This document shows, one piece after another, positions 1 to 9,160 of a DNA stretch of 64,000 bases; the first letter of the stretch is position 1, and each line of letters starts with the position of its first letter. The notes below the pieces were generated by a model, which was given only the letters and a program-made list of their open reading frames with translations, made no database searches and was not told the DNA's origin. The DNA is taken from NCBI GenBank assembly GCA_018609055.1, contig JABAYJ010000008.1:62001-126000 (forward strand), read 5' to 3'. This DNA is from Flavobacteriales bacterium (lineage in GTDB: Bacteria > Bacteroidota > Bacteroidia > Flavobacteriales_D > CAJJDF01). Both the position numbers and the translations under genes were made by a program.

Positions 1-2
1 AT

Positions 3-395
3 AATGAAGAGCCTAAACTAGTTGAAGAAGCTAAAAGCATTATTCTAGAATTGAAATCTACGGCATCTATCCCCTATTTATTAGATATTTTAGAGAATCA
101 TAAAAACTCTGAAATCAGGGAATTGATTTTAAACTCGTTTTGGCAAACTGGATTCAATGCGCATCAATACATTGATAAATATGTGCTTGCAGCTACCAAA
201 GGTTCTTACATGGAAGCGTTTGAAGCTGATACGATTATCGATAACCTAGAAGGTCCATTTGAAGAAGAACCAATAATGGAAGCTCAGTTGATATTAAAAT
301 CTTATTTTTCTACTGCAGATGAAAAAGATGAAAAGTATACTATTTTAAAAAACATTGCTAAGCAACTTGCTAATTACGAAATAACTATTCAGTAG
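3..395 (+). CDS. HEAT-like helical-repeat protein, 3' part only
   Basis: The frame is open from the left edge of the window and no start codon is visible, so this is the C-terminal part (about 130 residues) of a longer protein. The sequence is alpha-helical, with leucine-rich segments such as IPYLLDILENHKNSEIRELI, which fits a HEAT/armadillo-type repeat in which a helix pair is followed by an acidic tail. No catalytic motif is seen. Such repeats usually serve protein binding, but the partner cannot be read from this fragment. Its 3' end overlaps the end of the convergent globin gene by 11 bp. The family call is tentative. Confidence 0.5.
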   Translation, partial: NEEPKLVEEAKSIILELKSTASIPYLLDILENHKNSEIRELILNSFWQTGFNAHQYIDKYVLAATKGSYMEAFEADTIIDNLEGPFEEEPIMEAQLILKSYFSTADEKDEKYTILKNIAKQLANYEITIQ

Positions 396-795
396 TTTTT
401 GGTTTATGCTTTACAATATCTACACATAAATGTGTAGACATCCTTCTGGCTTTTTCTTTAGCTAATTCAGCCTTTTCTCCTTCAAATAAAGAGTTTATAG
501 TTTTACTCCAAATTCCTAACCAATCAACAAAATGATCCTGCGTAATTCCGTAGTTCATTGCCTTGTCAGTTTCCTGATGAGCCTTCATTGGATTCCCATT
601 AAACTTTATAATATTGAATAAATTGGTTTCCCAAAAGTCAGTGAGTTTTATTAAGTGAACATCCCATATTTCTTTAGATGTCAGTCTTTTATTAAAAATT
701 GGACCTAACACTTTGTCTTTCCTTATTTCGGAATAAAAAGTAGTTACCAAAGTAAATACATCATCTCTATTCTCTATGTCTCTTTTTGATTCCAT
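385..795 (-). CDS. Group III truncated haemoglobin
   Basis: A 136-residue protein with the layout of group III truncated globins: FY at residues 20-21 (Tyr21 as the B10 distal tyrosine), the LGPIFN loop at 30-35, HLIKLTDFWETNLF from His47, GNPMKAH with His73 as the proximal haem ligand, and Trp92/Trp96 in the G helix region. Length matches the family (about 120-140). Members bind haem in the cytoplasm and are linked to oxygen, NO or peroxide chemistry; the substrate here is unknown. It is read leftward from a short intergenic region holding a candidate promoter and an inverted repeat, and it stands alone. Confidence 0.9.
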   Translation of the reverse strand: MESKRDIENRDDVFTLVTTFYSEIRKDKVLGPIFNKRLTSKEIWDVHLIKLTDFWETNLFNIIKFNGNPMKAHQETDKAMNYGITQDHFVDWLGIWSKTINSLFEGEKAELAKEKARRMSTHLCVDIVKHKPKTTE

Positions 796-802
796 TGTTC
801 AT

Positions 803-829
803 TAAAGGTACACAGAATATCAATTCTGT
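803..829 (-). promoter_or_regulatory. Candidate globin promoter with operator-like inverted repeat
   Basis: Read leftward, TACCTTTA (803-810) matches the Bacteroidota -7 box TAnnTTTG at all but its last base. Directly upstream lies a 7-bp inverted repeat, ACAGAAT (812-818) and ATTCTGT (823-829), separated by four bases. It would sit between the -7 and -33 elements, where a repressor could act. The regulator is unknown. Confidence 0.4.
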
Positions 830-855
830 CGGTATCAATTTATCTTAACTTTTAG

Positions 856-863
856 TAGCTTTG
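856..863 (+). promoter_or_regulatory. -7 promoter box before the HerA-like pseudogene
   Basis: TAGCTTTG is an exact match to the Bacteroidota -7 consensus TAnnTTTG, 17 bases before the ATG at 881. No clear TTG is seen at the -33 position, so only the -7 box is supported. Confidence 0.4.
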
Positions 864-880
864 GTAAAAGCTTGAAATTT

Positions 881-2418
881 ATGTCGTCATTACAATTCAG
901 AGAAAAAATTACAAAAGGGTATTCTTTTAAAAAAGATTTTATAACTCTTGGTGGAGCTATGTTCGAAGGAGAATGTATATCGGATACTCATGTAAAAATC
1001 CCTTTGAAAACAATTTCGCGACATGGATTAATTGCCGGAGCTACTGGAACAGGTAAAACCAAAACCTTGCAAGTAATGGCTGAACAGCTATAACTAAAAG
1101 GAATCCCAAGTTTATTAATGGATTTGAAAGGTGATTTATCTGGATTGGCTGCCGAAGGAGAATCTAACGAACATATAATTTGGAGGCATATTTCTATAGG
1201 CGATTTACCTTATGATGCAACTGCACTACCAACAGAATTAATGACAATATCTGGAGATAAAGGGGTTAAGCTAAGAGCAACTATAACTGAGTTTGGTCCT
1301 GTGCTAATGTCAAAAATTTTAGATTTAAATGATACCCAAGGAGGAATATTAGCTTTGGTTTTTAAGTATTGTGATGATAACTCATTGCCTTTATTGGATT
1401 TAAAAGATTTGAAAACTTCCATTCAGTATTTAACTAACGAAGGAAAAGAAGAGATTGAAAAAGAATATGGAGGTTTTTCTAAAGTATCTGTAGCTACTAT
1501 TATTAGAAAATAATAGAACTAGAACAGCAAGGAGCAGAAAATTTCTTTGGAGAGGAATCATTTGATGTAAATGATTTATTGAGACAAGACAAAGATGGCA
1601 AAGGGATTCAGTCAATAATAAGATTAACAAATATTCAGGACAGACCTAAATTGTTTTCTACATTCATGTTGAGTTTGCTAGCCGAAGTTTATGCTAATTT
1701 CCCTGAAGAAGGTGATGATGACGAACCAAAATTAGTGATATTTATAGATGAGGCTCATTTGGTTTTTCGTGAAGCATCTAAAGCTCTTTTGACTCAAATT
1801 GAAGCAATTATAAAGCTAATTAGATCTAAAGGAGTTGGGATTTACTTCTGTACTCAAAACCCAACAGATATTCCTGATATTGTATTGAGTCAGTTAGGGT
1901 TAAAAATCCAGCATGCATTAAGAGCATTCACTGCTAAAGACAGAAAAGCAATTACCAAAACAACTGAAAACTATCCTGATTCTGAGTTTTATGATACTGA
2001 CACTTTAATTACCTCTATGGGAATAGGAGAAGCATTAATTACTTGTCTTAATGAGAAAGGAATACCAACTCCACTAGCTCACACATTATTAAGAGCACCA
2101 ATTTCTAGAATGGATATATTAAGTGATGAAGAAATAGATGGAGTAATTTCATCTTCTGAGTTAGTAAAGAAATATGAAGAATCTATAGACAGAGAAAGTG
2201 CTCATGAAATGCTAAAAGCTAAGCTTGAAAAAGCTCATAAAAAAGAGCACCAAGACGAACTAAAGAAAGAAAAGAGAAAAGCTGAAAAAGCCACTAAAAA
2301 CAAAAAAGGATTTTTCGAAAAACTAAGTCAAAATACTATGGTTCGCCAAGTAGGAAGAACCTTAGCTCGTGAACTTGGCAGGAGTTTATTAGGAATTTTA
2401 GGAGTTAGAAGAAGGTAA
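881..2418 (+). pseudogene. HerA-like/DUF853 (YjgR) ATPase, two disabling lesions
   Basis: Three collinear pieces make up one DUF853 (YjgR-type, HerA-like P-loop) ATPase of about 510 residues. Piece 1 has the Walker A motif GATGTGKT (residues 53-60). A TAA at 1091-1093 interrupts the same frame, where family members carry a sense codon between AEQL and the KG before LLMDLKGDLSG. The frame then runs to 1510, where one A is missing from an A run, causing a -1 shift; the next frame resumes at once with IIELEQQGAENFFGE. Piece 3 holds Walker B (LVIFIDEAH) and the conserved C-terminal GILGVRRR. The ATG at 881 is preferred to the TTG at 872. Two independent lesions point to a pseudogene, though sequence error could explain the indel. 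Confidence 0.88.
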
Positions 2419-4284
2419 TTACTTACTCTTAAAATACTGGATACTAAAGTCTTTCACATGTGAATTGCTTCCAGAAGGATCGTATAGGTATACTTTTAAT
2501 CCTTCAAAATCCTGTTTACAGAAATAGGTTTCTTGAATTAATTCAAAGCCATTTTTTATTATTTTAGTTGAATGACATGTAGTGGTGAAATACTGTGAAT
2601 GAGGCAAATCATCAAATACAATACTAGCTTCCTCTCTGTCTCTCCAAGCTTCTATAACTATTTTGTCTCCTTTTTTTACATTGTTTATTGTAACTGTGTA
2701 ACCATAAGGATTTTCAGAACTAAGAATTAGACCTTTTGGTATTAAAATTGAAAGTGGTGGAACTTGAAATACATTAGAATTTCCATTAATTTTTCCAAAT
2801 TCAAAAGAGTGTTCATTTCGTAAATATTCTTGTGACTTATCACTAAAGTCTTCTTCCCAAACTAATTCCAACTCAGCATTCACATAAAATGAATCTATCA
2901 TTTTATAACCAGTATAAGCAGTTGCAAGCATTCCATATCCTACAAAAATTAGTATAGACAGTTTTTTTGAGACTTTAAATTTCCTAATCATAAGAGCTAA
3001 AAACAACATAGGATAGATTGGGGTAAAATATCTTCCCATTAATGGCCAAACTTCATGATAACCAACTGGATTCCATGTTAAATACTGAGAAAGCATGACC
3101 AATAAAGTACAAGCTCCCACAACTCCAACCAAAATGATTTTTTGTTTTATAGAAAGAAAGTATTCATCTGAATTATGAGAAAAAGCAAAGAATAATATAA
3201 TTGCATAACCAAAAAGGATAAACCAAAAAGGCATTCTAAATCTATTCCAACCAAGGTTTCCAATGTAACCAGTTGTCATTTTATCAAATTCTCTAAAATA
3301 AGACTGAGCAAATACTTTTACAGTTTCCCATTTATTGGCTTTAATATGATCCATTTGGAGGTTCATATCTGCTTTGTGGCCGAGAGTTATATTATCTCTA
3401 AACTCAGGATTGTAATCTAAATAAGAAGTATAAAACGAATCAATGTTCCCTTTCCACAAACTAGCTGAACCAAATCCTAAAATCATTGAAACAGCTATAA
3501 AAACCGCCATTCTTAATTTCGTTTTAAATTTCTGATATGGAATTATAAGTAAAACAGCCACAATAGGAATATAAACCAACTTAGATAATCCAATTAACAT
3601 TATCAGTCCTATTAGCAATAAAAGATACTTAGTAGAAAGTTCTTTTTTGGTAAGCGCAATATTCAAGATTACTGCTAAATACAACCAGCTAAGTCCATTA
3701 ATCATCATATCCGCACTAAACGAAGTATTTATAAATAATGACATTGGAAGCAGAACCAAAACTCCAAATAGTATCTTTTTTATTGGCAAAAAACGGAAGG
3801 TTAACACCATCATTCCAAACCAAAAGAAAAAGGCAAAAAACCTAACTAAATAGTAAATAGTAATTGGTTTTAAATTGAGCCACAATCCTATTCGCATTGC
3901 AATAACCTGAGGAATGTAAGATATTGGCGAATAAACTCCAGTATTTGGGAAGTGCATGTAAACTTGATCACTTTCATTGAGTTCAATCAGTTTAGCACTA
4001 TCCAAAATTGCACGTTCCATTTTGTGATACGAATTGTAGCGATAAGGAGTAAAAGTAGCCTGAAGCTCATTAAAAGAACTTGGAACCCAACCTCCTACTG
4101 AATTATTGTCATTACTAGGGATTACTTGACCTGAAGCCAATTGATAGGTTCTAAAAAAATGATTGGGTGAATCGGGAACTTGAAATGGTGGAGAAATATA
4201 GATGTAAGATAAACCCATCACTAAAGTGATAACAAGAATAATGTTCTCAAGTTTTCCAAGCAATATTTTCTCAAAAAGTTTCAT
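2419..4284 (-). CDS. DUF2142 polytopic membrane protein
   Basis: A 621-residue protein with roughly a dozen hydrophobic helices. After the first helix it carries SPPFQVPDSPNHFFRTYQL (residues 31-49), the first-loop motif of the DUF2142 family, which resembles the acidic first loop of GT-C glycosyltransferases. The last 150 or so residues form a soluble domain. Members lie in polysaccharide or cell-wall loci and are thought to be membrane glycosyltransferases, but no activity can be assigned here. It is convergent with the HerA-like pseudogene with no intergenic base, and read alone from the gap at 4285-4411. Confidence 0.8.
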   Translation of the reverse strand: MKLFEKILLGKLENIILVITLVMGLSYIYISPPFQVPDSPNHFFRTYQLASGQVIPSNDNNSVGGWVPSSFNELQATFTPYRYNSYHKMERAILDSAKLIELNESDQVYMHFPNTGVYSPISYIPQVIAMRIGLWLNLKPITIYYLVRFFAFFFWFGMMVLTFRFLPIKKILFGVLVLLPMSLFINTSFSADMMINGLSWLYLAVILNIALTKKELSTKYLLLLIGLIMLIGLSKLVYIPIVAVLLIIPYQKFKTKLRMAVFIAVSMILGFGSASLWKGNIDSFYTSYLDYNPEFRDNITLGHKADMNLQMDHIKANKWETVKVFAQSYFREFDKMTTGYIGNLGWNRFRMPFWFILFGYAIILFFAFSHNSDEYFLSIKQKIILVGVVGACTLLVMLSQYLTWNPVGYHEVWPLMGRYFTPIYPMLFLALMIRKFKVSKKLSILIFVGYGMLATAYTGYKMIDSFYVNAELELVWEEDFSDKSQEYLRNEHSFEFGKINGNSNVFQVPPLSILIPKGLILSSENPYGYTVTINNVKKGDKIVIEAWRDREEASIVFDDLPHSQYFTTTCHSTKIIKNGFELIQETYFCKQDFEGLKVYLYDPSGSNSHVKDFSIQYFKSK

Positions 4285-4411
4285 TGAGATAAAAGTAGAG
4301 ATAATTTAATTATTCAAGAATCTAAATCTCGATAGTTAATTTAAATAACTGATAGATGTCATGATTTTAGGATTATAGCTTCTCAAAAATTAGATTTAAG
4401 AAAAAAATAGA

Positions 4412-4900
4412 ATGGCAGAAGTAAAAGTAAGACCTAGAATAAGAGAGGAAGTATCCTTAAAACCTGATGAAGTTCGAAAGATTTTAATTGCTAATGAGCA
4501 ATTTCATTTAGAGGATTTTACCTTTAGCAAAAGGCATAATCACTTTACTATTGATATCCATCCAAACCATCAACATTACTGGTCGCCACATGCAAGTTTC
4601 AATTTAGAAGAAACTGAAGAAGGAACAATTATAAGAGGAATTGTTGGCCCAAAACCAAATCTATGGGCAACTTTCATGGTCTTGTATCTGTCAACAATTG
4701 CAGGATTCACAATTACTGCTGTAATTGGTTCTGGAATGCTTTCTATTGGTAAAAGCGGAACACTACTTTATGTCTCTCCAATATTTTTAGTTATGTTTTT
4801 AGTGTCCTATGTTGCTTCACAAATTTGGAAAAACAAAGCAGCAAGTCAAACTCAACAGATTAAGAATTTTATAAAAGAAGCATTATCAAAAGCTGAGTAG
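4412..4900 (+). CDS. Small two-helix membrane protein of unknown function
   Basis: A 162-residue protein. Residues 1-85 are soluble and hydrophilic with several His/Asn-rich strands; two transmembrane helices follow (about 88-110 and 116-136), then a short basic tail. No known catalytic motif was recognised. The start follows an A-rich leader typical of this genome. It precedes glmM by 92 bp and is probably transcribed separately, since an exact -7 box lies between them. Function is unknown. Confidence 0.65.
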   Translation: MAEVKVRPRIREEVSLKPDEVRKILIANEQFHLEDFTFSKRHNHFTIDIHPNHQHYWSPHASFNLEETEEGTIIRGIVGPKPNLWATFMVLYLSTIAGFTITAVIGSGMLSIGKSGTLLYVSPIFLVMFLVSYVASQIWKNKAASQTQQIKNFIKEALSKAE

Positions 4901-4964
4901 ATTTATCCCCAAATTAAGGTTCATATCTCAAACCAAAATATGAACCTAAAACTTCATTTTTTCT

Positions 4965-4972
4965 TACCTTTG
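4965..4972 (+). promoter_or_regulatory. -7 promoter box upstream of glmM
   Basis: TACCTTTG exactly matches the Bacteroidota -7 consensus TAnnTTTG and lies 20 bases before the glmM start. No convincing TTG is seen at -33. The short spacing implies a leader of only about 10-15 bases. Confidence 0.45.
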
Positions 4973-4992
4973 GTTAAACATTTAGCTAAAGA

Positions 4993-6381
4993 ATGACATT
5001 AATAAAATCTATCTCGGGAATACGAGGAACAATTGGTGGAGAAATCTCCGAAAACCTTACTCCTATTGATGTGGTGAAATTTACTTCGGCTTACGCCCAG
5101 TTCATTAAAAACCGCTCAAACAAATCAAAAATAAAAATTGTAATAGGCCGTGATGCTCGACTTTCTGGTGAAATGGTTTCGAACTTAGTTTCAGGAACAT
5201 TAATCGGAATGGGTGTTGAAGTAATTGATTTAGGTCTCTCAACTACTCCAACTGTAGAAATTGCAGTACCAATGGAACATGCTGATGGAGGAATTATAAT
5301 TACAGCAAGTCACAATCCAAAACAATGGAATGCACTTAAATTACTGAACGAAAAAGGAGAATTTATCTCTGGAAGCGAAGGAGAAGAATTAATAAACATA
5401 GCTGATGACGGAAATTACTCCTTTTCAGAAGTAGATGATCTTGGAACATATTCTAAAGATGACACCTATTTACACAAACACATAAATGCAGTATTAGATC
5501 TAGAATTGGTAGATAAAGAAGCAATAATAGATGCAGGTTTTAGAATAGTTGTAGATGCAGTAAACTCTTCAGGAGGTATTTTTATTCCTGAACTTTTAAA
5601 GGAGTTTGGAGTGGAAGTAATTGAATTATATTGCGAGCCAACAGGACATTTTCCTCACAACCCAGAACCACTTGCCGAGAACTTAACTGAGATTTCTAAA
5701 CTAGTTGTGGAGCACAATGCCGATTTAGGAATTGTAGTAGATCCTGATGTGGATAGACTAGCATTTGTTTGTAATGATGGATCTATGTTTGGCGAAGAAT
5801 ACACTCTTGTAGCAGTTGGAGATTATGTGACTAAACACACTCCTGGAAACACGGTTTCTAACCTTTCTTCAACTCGAGCATTAAATGATGTTACAGTTAA
5901 GAATGGTGGAAAATACTTTGCTTCTGCAGTAGGAGAAGTAAATGTGGTAGATAAAATGAAAGCTGAAAATGCTGTAATTGGTGGTGAAGGAAATGGTGGG
6001 ATTATATACCCAGAAAGCCATTACGGAAGGGATGCCTTAGTTGGTGTTGGATTATTTTTAACTCACTTGGCAAAAGAAAAAGTTACTAGTAGAGAATTAA
6101 GAGATTCATACCCAAATTATGAAATGAGCAAAAACAAGATTCAATTAACTCCACAAATTGATGTGGACGATATCTTGTTGAAGATGAAAGAAAAATACAA
6201 AAACGAAAGAGTAAACGATATTGACGGAGTAAAAATTGACTTCGCTAATGAATGGGTTCATTTGAGAAAATCAAACACAGAGCCTATTATCAGAGTATAC
6301 TCAGAAAGTGGAACTAAAGAAGGTTCAGCTAAAATAGCGCAACAAGTGATTGACGATATCCACACAATAATTAACGAATAA
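4993..6381 (+). CDS. glmM: Phosphoglucosamine mutase
   Basis: A 462-residue alpha-D-phosphohexomutase that likely converts glucosamine-6-phosphate to glucosamine-1-phosphate for UDP-GlcNAc and cell-wall synthesis. It starts SISGIRGTIGG, and the active-site serine loop TASHNP has Ser106 as the phosphorylated residue. The metal loop DPDVDRL lies near residue 250, the sugar-binding loop GGEGNGG further on, and the C-terminal phosphate loop RKSNTEPIIRVY near residue 430. Length is right for the Bacteroidota form. A phosphomannomutase/phosphoglucomutase role is possible, as the superfamily overlaps. It is followed after 10 bp by a cysteine desulfurase, probably as the first gene of an operon running to about 9750. 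Confidence 0.88.
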   Translation: MTLIKSISGIRGTIGGEISENLTPIDVVKFTSAYAQFIKNRSNKSKIKIVIGRDARLSGEMVSNLVSGTLIGMGVEVIDLGLSTTPTVEIAVPMEHADGGIIITASHNPKQWNALKLLNEKGEFISGSEGEELINIADDGNYSFSEVDDLGTYSKDDTYLHKHINAVLDLELVDKEAIIDAGFRIVVDAVNSSGGIFIPELLKEFGVEVIELYCEPTGHFPHNPEPLAENLTEISKLVVEHNADLGIVVDPDVDRLAFVCNDGSMFGEEYTLVAVGDYVTKHTPGNTVSNLSSTRALNDVTVKNGGKYFASAVGEVNVVDKMKAENAVIGGEGNGGIIYPESHYGRDALVGVGLFLTHLAKEKVTSRELRDSYPNYEMSKNKIQLTPQIDVDDILLKMKEKYKNERVNDIDGVKIDFANEWVHLRKSNTEPIIRVYSESGTKEGSAKIAQQVIDDIHTIINE

Positions 6382-6391
6382 ATAGAAAGAA

Positions 6392-7534
6392 ATGGCGATA
6401 TATTTTGATAGTGCAGCCACTACACAACTAGATGAACAAGTAATGGAGGCAATGGTGAATTGCATGAAAGAAGAAGTTGGAAACCCGTCTTCTACACACT
6501 CTTTTGGGCGAAAAGCTAAAAATAAAGTAGAAAACTGCAGAAGAGAAATTGCAGCTCATCTTGGTGCTCAGCCTTCCGAAATTATTTTCACATCTTGTGG
6601 AACTGAATCGGATAACATGACTATTAAATGTGCAATTGACGATTTGGGTGTTACAAGAATTATTTCTTCAGAAATTGAACACAAAGCTGTTTTAACTACT
6701 GTAAAAGTACTTGCAGGAGATAAAGTGACTATTGATTACGTAAAAGTAAATGAAGCTGGAGAAGTTGATTTAGATCACTTAGAAGAATTACTTTCTAGTT
6801 CGGACAAAAAGACTTTAGTTACATTAATGCACGCCAACAATGAGATTGGAACAATATTACCAATGAAAAAAGTGGGTGATTTGTGTAAAACGTACAAAGC
6901 CTATTTTCATTCAGATACCGTTCAAACTGTTGGGCATTTCCCAATTAACTTTGAGGAAATGGGTGTGCATTTTGCTGCTTGTTCTGCCCACAAAATTCAT
7001 GGACCACAAGGTGTGGGATTTTTGTATCTAAATAAAAAAATTGCTCTTAACTCTATGCTTATTGGTGGTGGACAAGAAAGAGGACTTAGAGCTGGAACCG
7101 AAAACTTAATAGGAATCACTGGATTAACTAAATCTATTGAGCTAGCCTACAAAACTCTAGACAAAGACAAGGCTTATATTCTTGAATTAAGGAATTACAT
7201 GAAAGAGCAATTAATTGCTCAATTTGGAGATCAAATAAGGTTTAACGGAAGTGAAACCGATTATTTATATACCGTACTTTCTGTTTGTTTTCCAAATAAT
7301 GAAAATAATGGATTATTACTGTTTAAGCTAGATATGAAAGGAATAGCTTTATCTGGAGGAAGTGCCTGTAACTCTGGTGCAAACCTAGGTTCGCATGTAA
7401 TAAATGGAATTTATGAGAATGCGAGTGATTATGCTCCAATGAGAATTTCTTTCAGTAAACACAATACCAAAGAAGAAATTGACACTTGTATAGAAGCTCT
7501 TAAAGAATTGGTAGAATTAAACGAAACTACATAA
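6392..7534 (+). CDS. Cysteine desulfurase (NifS/IscS-like)
   Basis: A 380-residue PLP-dependent class V aminotransferase. Landmarks are the N-terminal YFDSAATTQLD, the phosphate-binding GTESDN, the Schiff-base lysine Lys201 in CSAHKIHGPQGVGF, and the catalytic cysteine Cys326 in GGSACNSGA. These show a cysteine desulfurase that takes sulfur from cysteine for Fe-S clusters or tRNA thiolation. No iscU or suf gene is adjacent, so the acceptor is unclear. Its stop overlaps the next start by one base (TAATG), which indicates translational coupling with the metallo-hydrolase. Confidence 0.9.
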   Translation: MAIYFDSAATTQLDEQVMEAMVNCMKEEVGNPSSTHSFGRKAKNKVENCRREIAAHLGAQPSEIIFTSCGTESDNMTIKCAIDDLGVTRIISSEIEHKAVLTTVKVLAGDKVTIDYVKVNEAGEVDLDHLEELLSSSDKKTLVTLMHANNEIGTILPMKKVGDLCKTYKAYFHSDTVQTVGHFPINFEEMGVHFAACSAHKIHGPQGVGFLYLNKKIALNSMLIGGGQERGLRAGTENLIGITGLTKSIELAYKTLDKDKAYILELRNYMKEQLIAQFGDQIRFNGSETDYLYTVLSVCFPNNENNGLLLFKLDMKGIALSGGSACNSGANLGSHVINGIYENASDYAPMRISFSKHNTKEEIDTCIEALKELVELNETT

Positions 7535-8298
7535 TGAAAATCACATTTTTAGGAACTGGAACTTCACAGGGAATACCTGTTATAGCATGCGATTGTGAAG
7601 TTTGCATTTCTAAAAATGAAAAAGATAAAAGACTACGAGTTTCGGTTCTTATAGAAACCGAAAATAACACGTTAGTTATAGATTCTGGCCCAGATTTTAG
7701 GACACAAATGTTGCGAGCTAATGTTCAAAATATTGATGGAATCCTTTATACTCACGAGCACAAAGATCATGTTGCAGGAATGGATGATGTGCGCCCATTT
7801 TGTTTTAAACACAAAAAAGAGATTGAGATTTATGCTCATAAAAGAGTTTTAAATCAATTGAAACAAGAGTTTCATTATGTGTTTGATGAACGATTTAACT
7901 ATCCAGGAATCCCAAGGATTAATGCCAATGTAATTACCAACTCCCCATTTGAAATAAATGGAGAAACCATTACTCCTATTGATGGATTGCATTATAAATT
8001 GCAAGTATTTGGGTTTAGAATTGGAGATTTCACCTATATCACAGATATGAATGCTATATCTGACGAAGAAATTGAAAAAGTAAAAGGAACAAAAGTATTG
8101 GTACTTAACGCTCTTCAAAAAACTCCACACATTTCTCATTTTACTTTGGAAGAAGCCATTGCAATGGTAAAAAGAATAAACCCTGAGAAGGCTTATTTCA
8201 CTCATATTAGTCATACATTGGGATTACATGATGAAATTATGAATGAACTACCAGCAAATATAGAACTTGGGTTTGATGGGTTGGAAATAACTATTTAA
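7534..8298 (+). CDS. MBL-fold metallo-hydrolase (PhnP/RNase Z-like)
   Basis: A 254-residue metallo-beta-lactamase-fold protein. It begins with the strand MKITFLGTGTSQGIP and a cysteine pair (CDCEVC, residues 19-24) as in PhnP-like phosphodiesterases. The metal motif THEHKDH spans residues 73-79 (HxHxDH), and later metal ligands are likely in YITDMN and FTHISHTLGLH. PhnP relatives cleave cyclic phosphodiesters, but the substrate here is unknown. It is coupled by a one-base overlap to the cysteine desulfurase upstream and followed after 4 bp by the CsaA-like gene. Confidence 0.85.
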   Translation: MKITFLGTGTSQGIPVIACDCEVCISKNEKDKRLRVSVLIETENNTLVIDSGPDFRTQMLRANVQNIDGILYTHEHKDHVAGMDDVRPFCFKHKKEIEIYAHKRVLNQLKQEFHYVFDERFNYPGIPRINANVITNSPFEINGETITPIDGLHYKLQVFGFRIGDFTYITDMNAISDEEIEKVKGTKVLVLNALQKTPHISHFTLEEAIAMVKRINPEKAYFTHISHTLGLHDEIMNELPANIELGFDGLEITI

Positions 8299-8302
8299 TT
8301 CA

Positions 8303-8641
8303 ATGACAAATAACCTCACATGGCAAGAGTTCGAAAAAGTTGAAATGAGAGTTGGAACAATCCTCACAGCTACTAATTTTCCTGAAGCCAGAAATCCATC
8401 TTATATCTTGACTATTGATTTTGGTGAGTTTGGAATTAAAAAGACCTCTGCACAGGTAACAAGCCTCTACTCTACTGAGAACCTTATTGGAAAACAAATA
8501 ATTGCAACCATTAATTTCCCTAAAAAACAAATAGCCAACATACAAAGCGAGTGCCTTGTAATGGGAGCTGTGGGAGAAAACAAAGAAGTAACTTTATTAA
8601 GCACAGATAAACCCATAAAAAATGGATTAAGAATAGGTTAA
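8303..8641 (+). CDS. CsaA-family tRNA-binding protein
   Basis: A 112-residue single OB-fold protein of the CsaA/EMAP type. The opening WQEFEKVEMRVGTIL and the central strand KTSAQVTSLYSTENLIGKQI match the family, which is complete at about 110 residues. CsaA binds tRNA and has been credited with chaperone or export roles in Bacillus; the role here is not known. It has operon-like spacing of 4 bp upstream. The overlapping leftward reading frame at the same place is a shadow. Confidence 0.85.
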   Translation: MTNNLTWQEFEKVEMRVGTILTATNFPEARNPSYILTIDFGEFGIKKTSAQVTSLYSTENLIGKQIIATINFPKKQIANIQSECLVMGAVGENKEVTLLSTDKPIKNGLRIG

Positions 8642-8671
8642 TTACTATTTTTGAGACAACAAAATCAAACT

Positions 8672-9160
8672 ATGACCATACACAAATTTGAGGCAAACAA
8701 ACCAAATGGCGAATCCATTTCGATGGAAGAATATAAAGGAAAGGTAGTGTTAGTAGTTAATACAGCTACCAAATGTGGTTTAACTCCACAGTTTAAAGGT
8801 TTAGAAAAGCTTCATCAAGACTACAAAGGAAAAGGTCTAGTAGTATTAGGATTTCCTTGTAATCAGTTTTTGGGGCAAGAGCCTGTAGAGAATGATAAAA
8901 TGGAAGAAACTTGCCAAATTAATCACGGAGTTACTTTCCAATTAATGGAGAAAATTGATGTGAATGGGAGTAAAACTCATCCAATCTATAAGTATTTAAA
9001 AAATAAGATTAAGTCCGGATTGTTTTCGAGTAGAATAAAATGGAATTTCGAGAAATTTTTGATAGATCCGAACGGAAAAGCTATAAAAAGGTATTCTCCT
9101 AAAACTAAACCTTCAGCATTTGAAGGAGATATTATTAAGGAATTGAAAAAACTATCTTAA
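8672..9160 (+). CDS. Glutathione peroxidase family (cysteine form), cytoplasmic
   Basis: A 163-residue thiol peroxidase of the GPX fold. The ATG at 8672 is chosen over the TTG at 8651 because MTIHKFEANKPNG begins where family proteins begin. Cys35 in NTATKCGLTPQF replaces selenocysteine, and Gln65 in PCNQF, the Trp and Asn of KWNFEKF complete the catalytic set. Such enzymes reduce peroxides, usually with thioredoxin. No signal peptide is present. It ends in a TAATG overlap with a second, lipoprotein form, so the pair probably protects both cytoplasm and envelope. Confidence 0.92.
   Translation: MTIHKFEANKPNGESISMEEYKGKVVLVVNTATKCGLTPQFKGLEKLHQDYKGKGLVVLGFPCNQFLGQEPVENDKMEETCQINHGVTFQLMEKIDVNGSKTHPIYKYLKNKIKSGLFSSRIKWNFEKFLIDPNGKAIKRYSPKTKPSAFEGDIIKELKKLS

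Noticed and set aside
8300..8545. Leftward frame opposite the CsaA-like gene.
   Set aside because: The rightward gene has a complete conserved domain; the other frame is its shadow.
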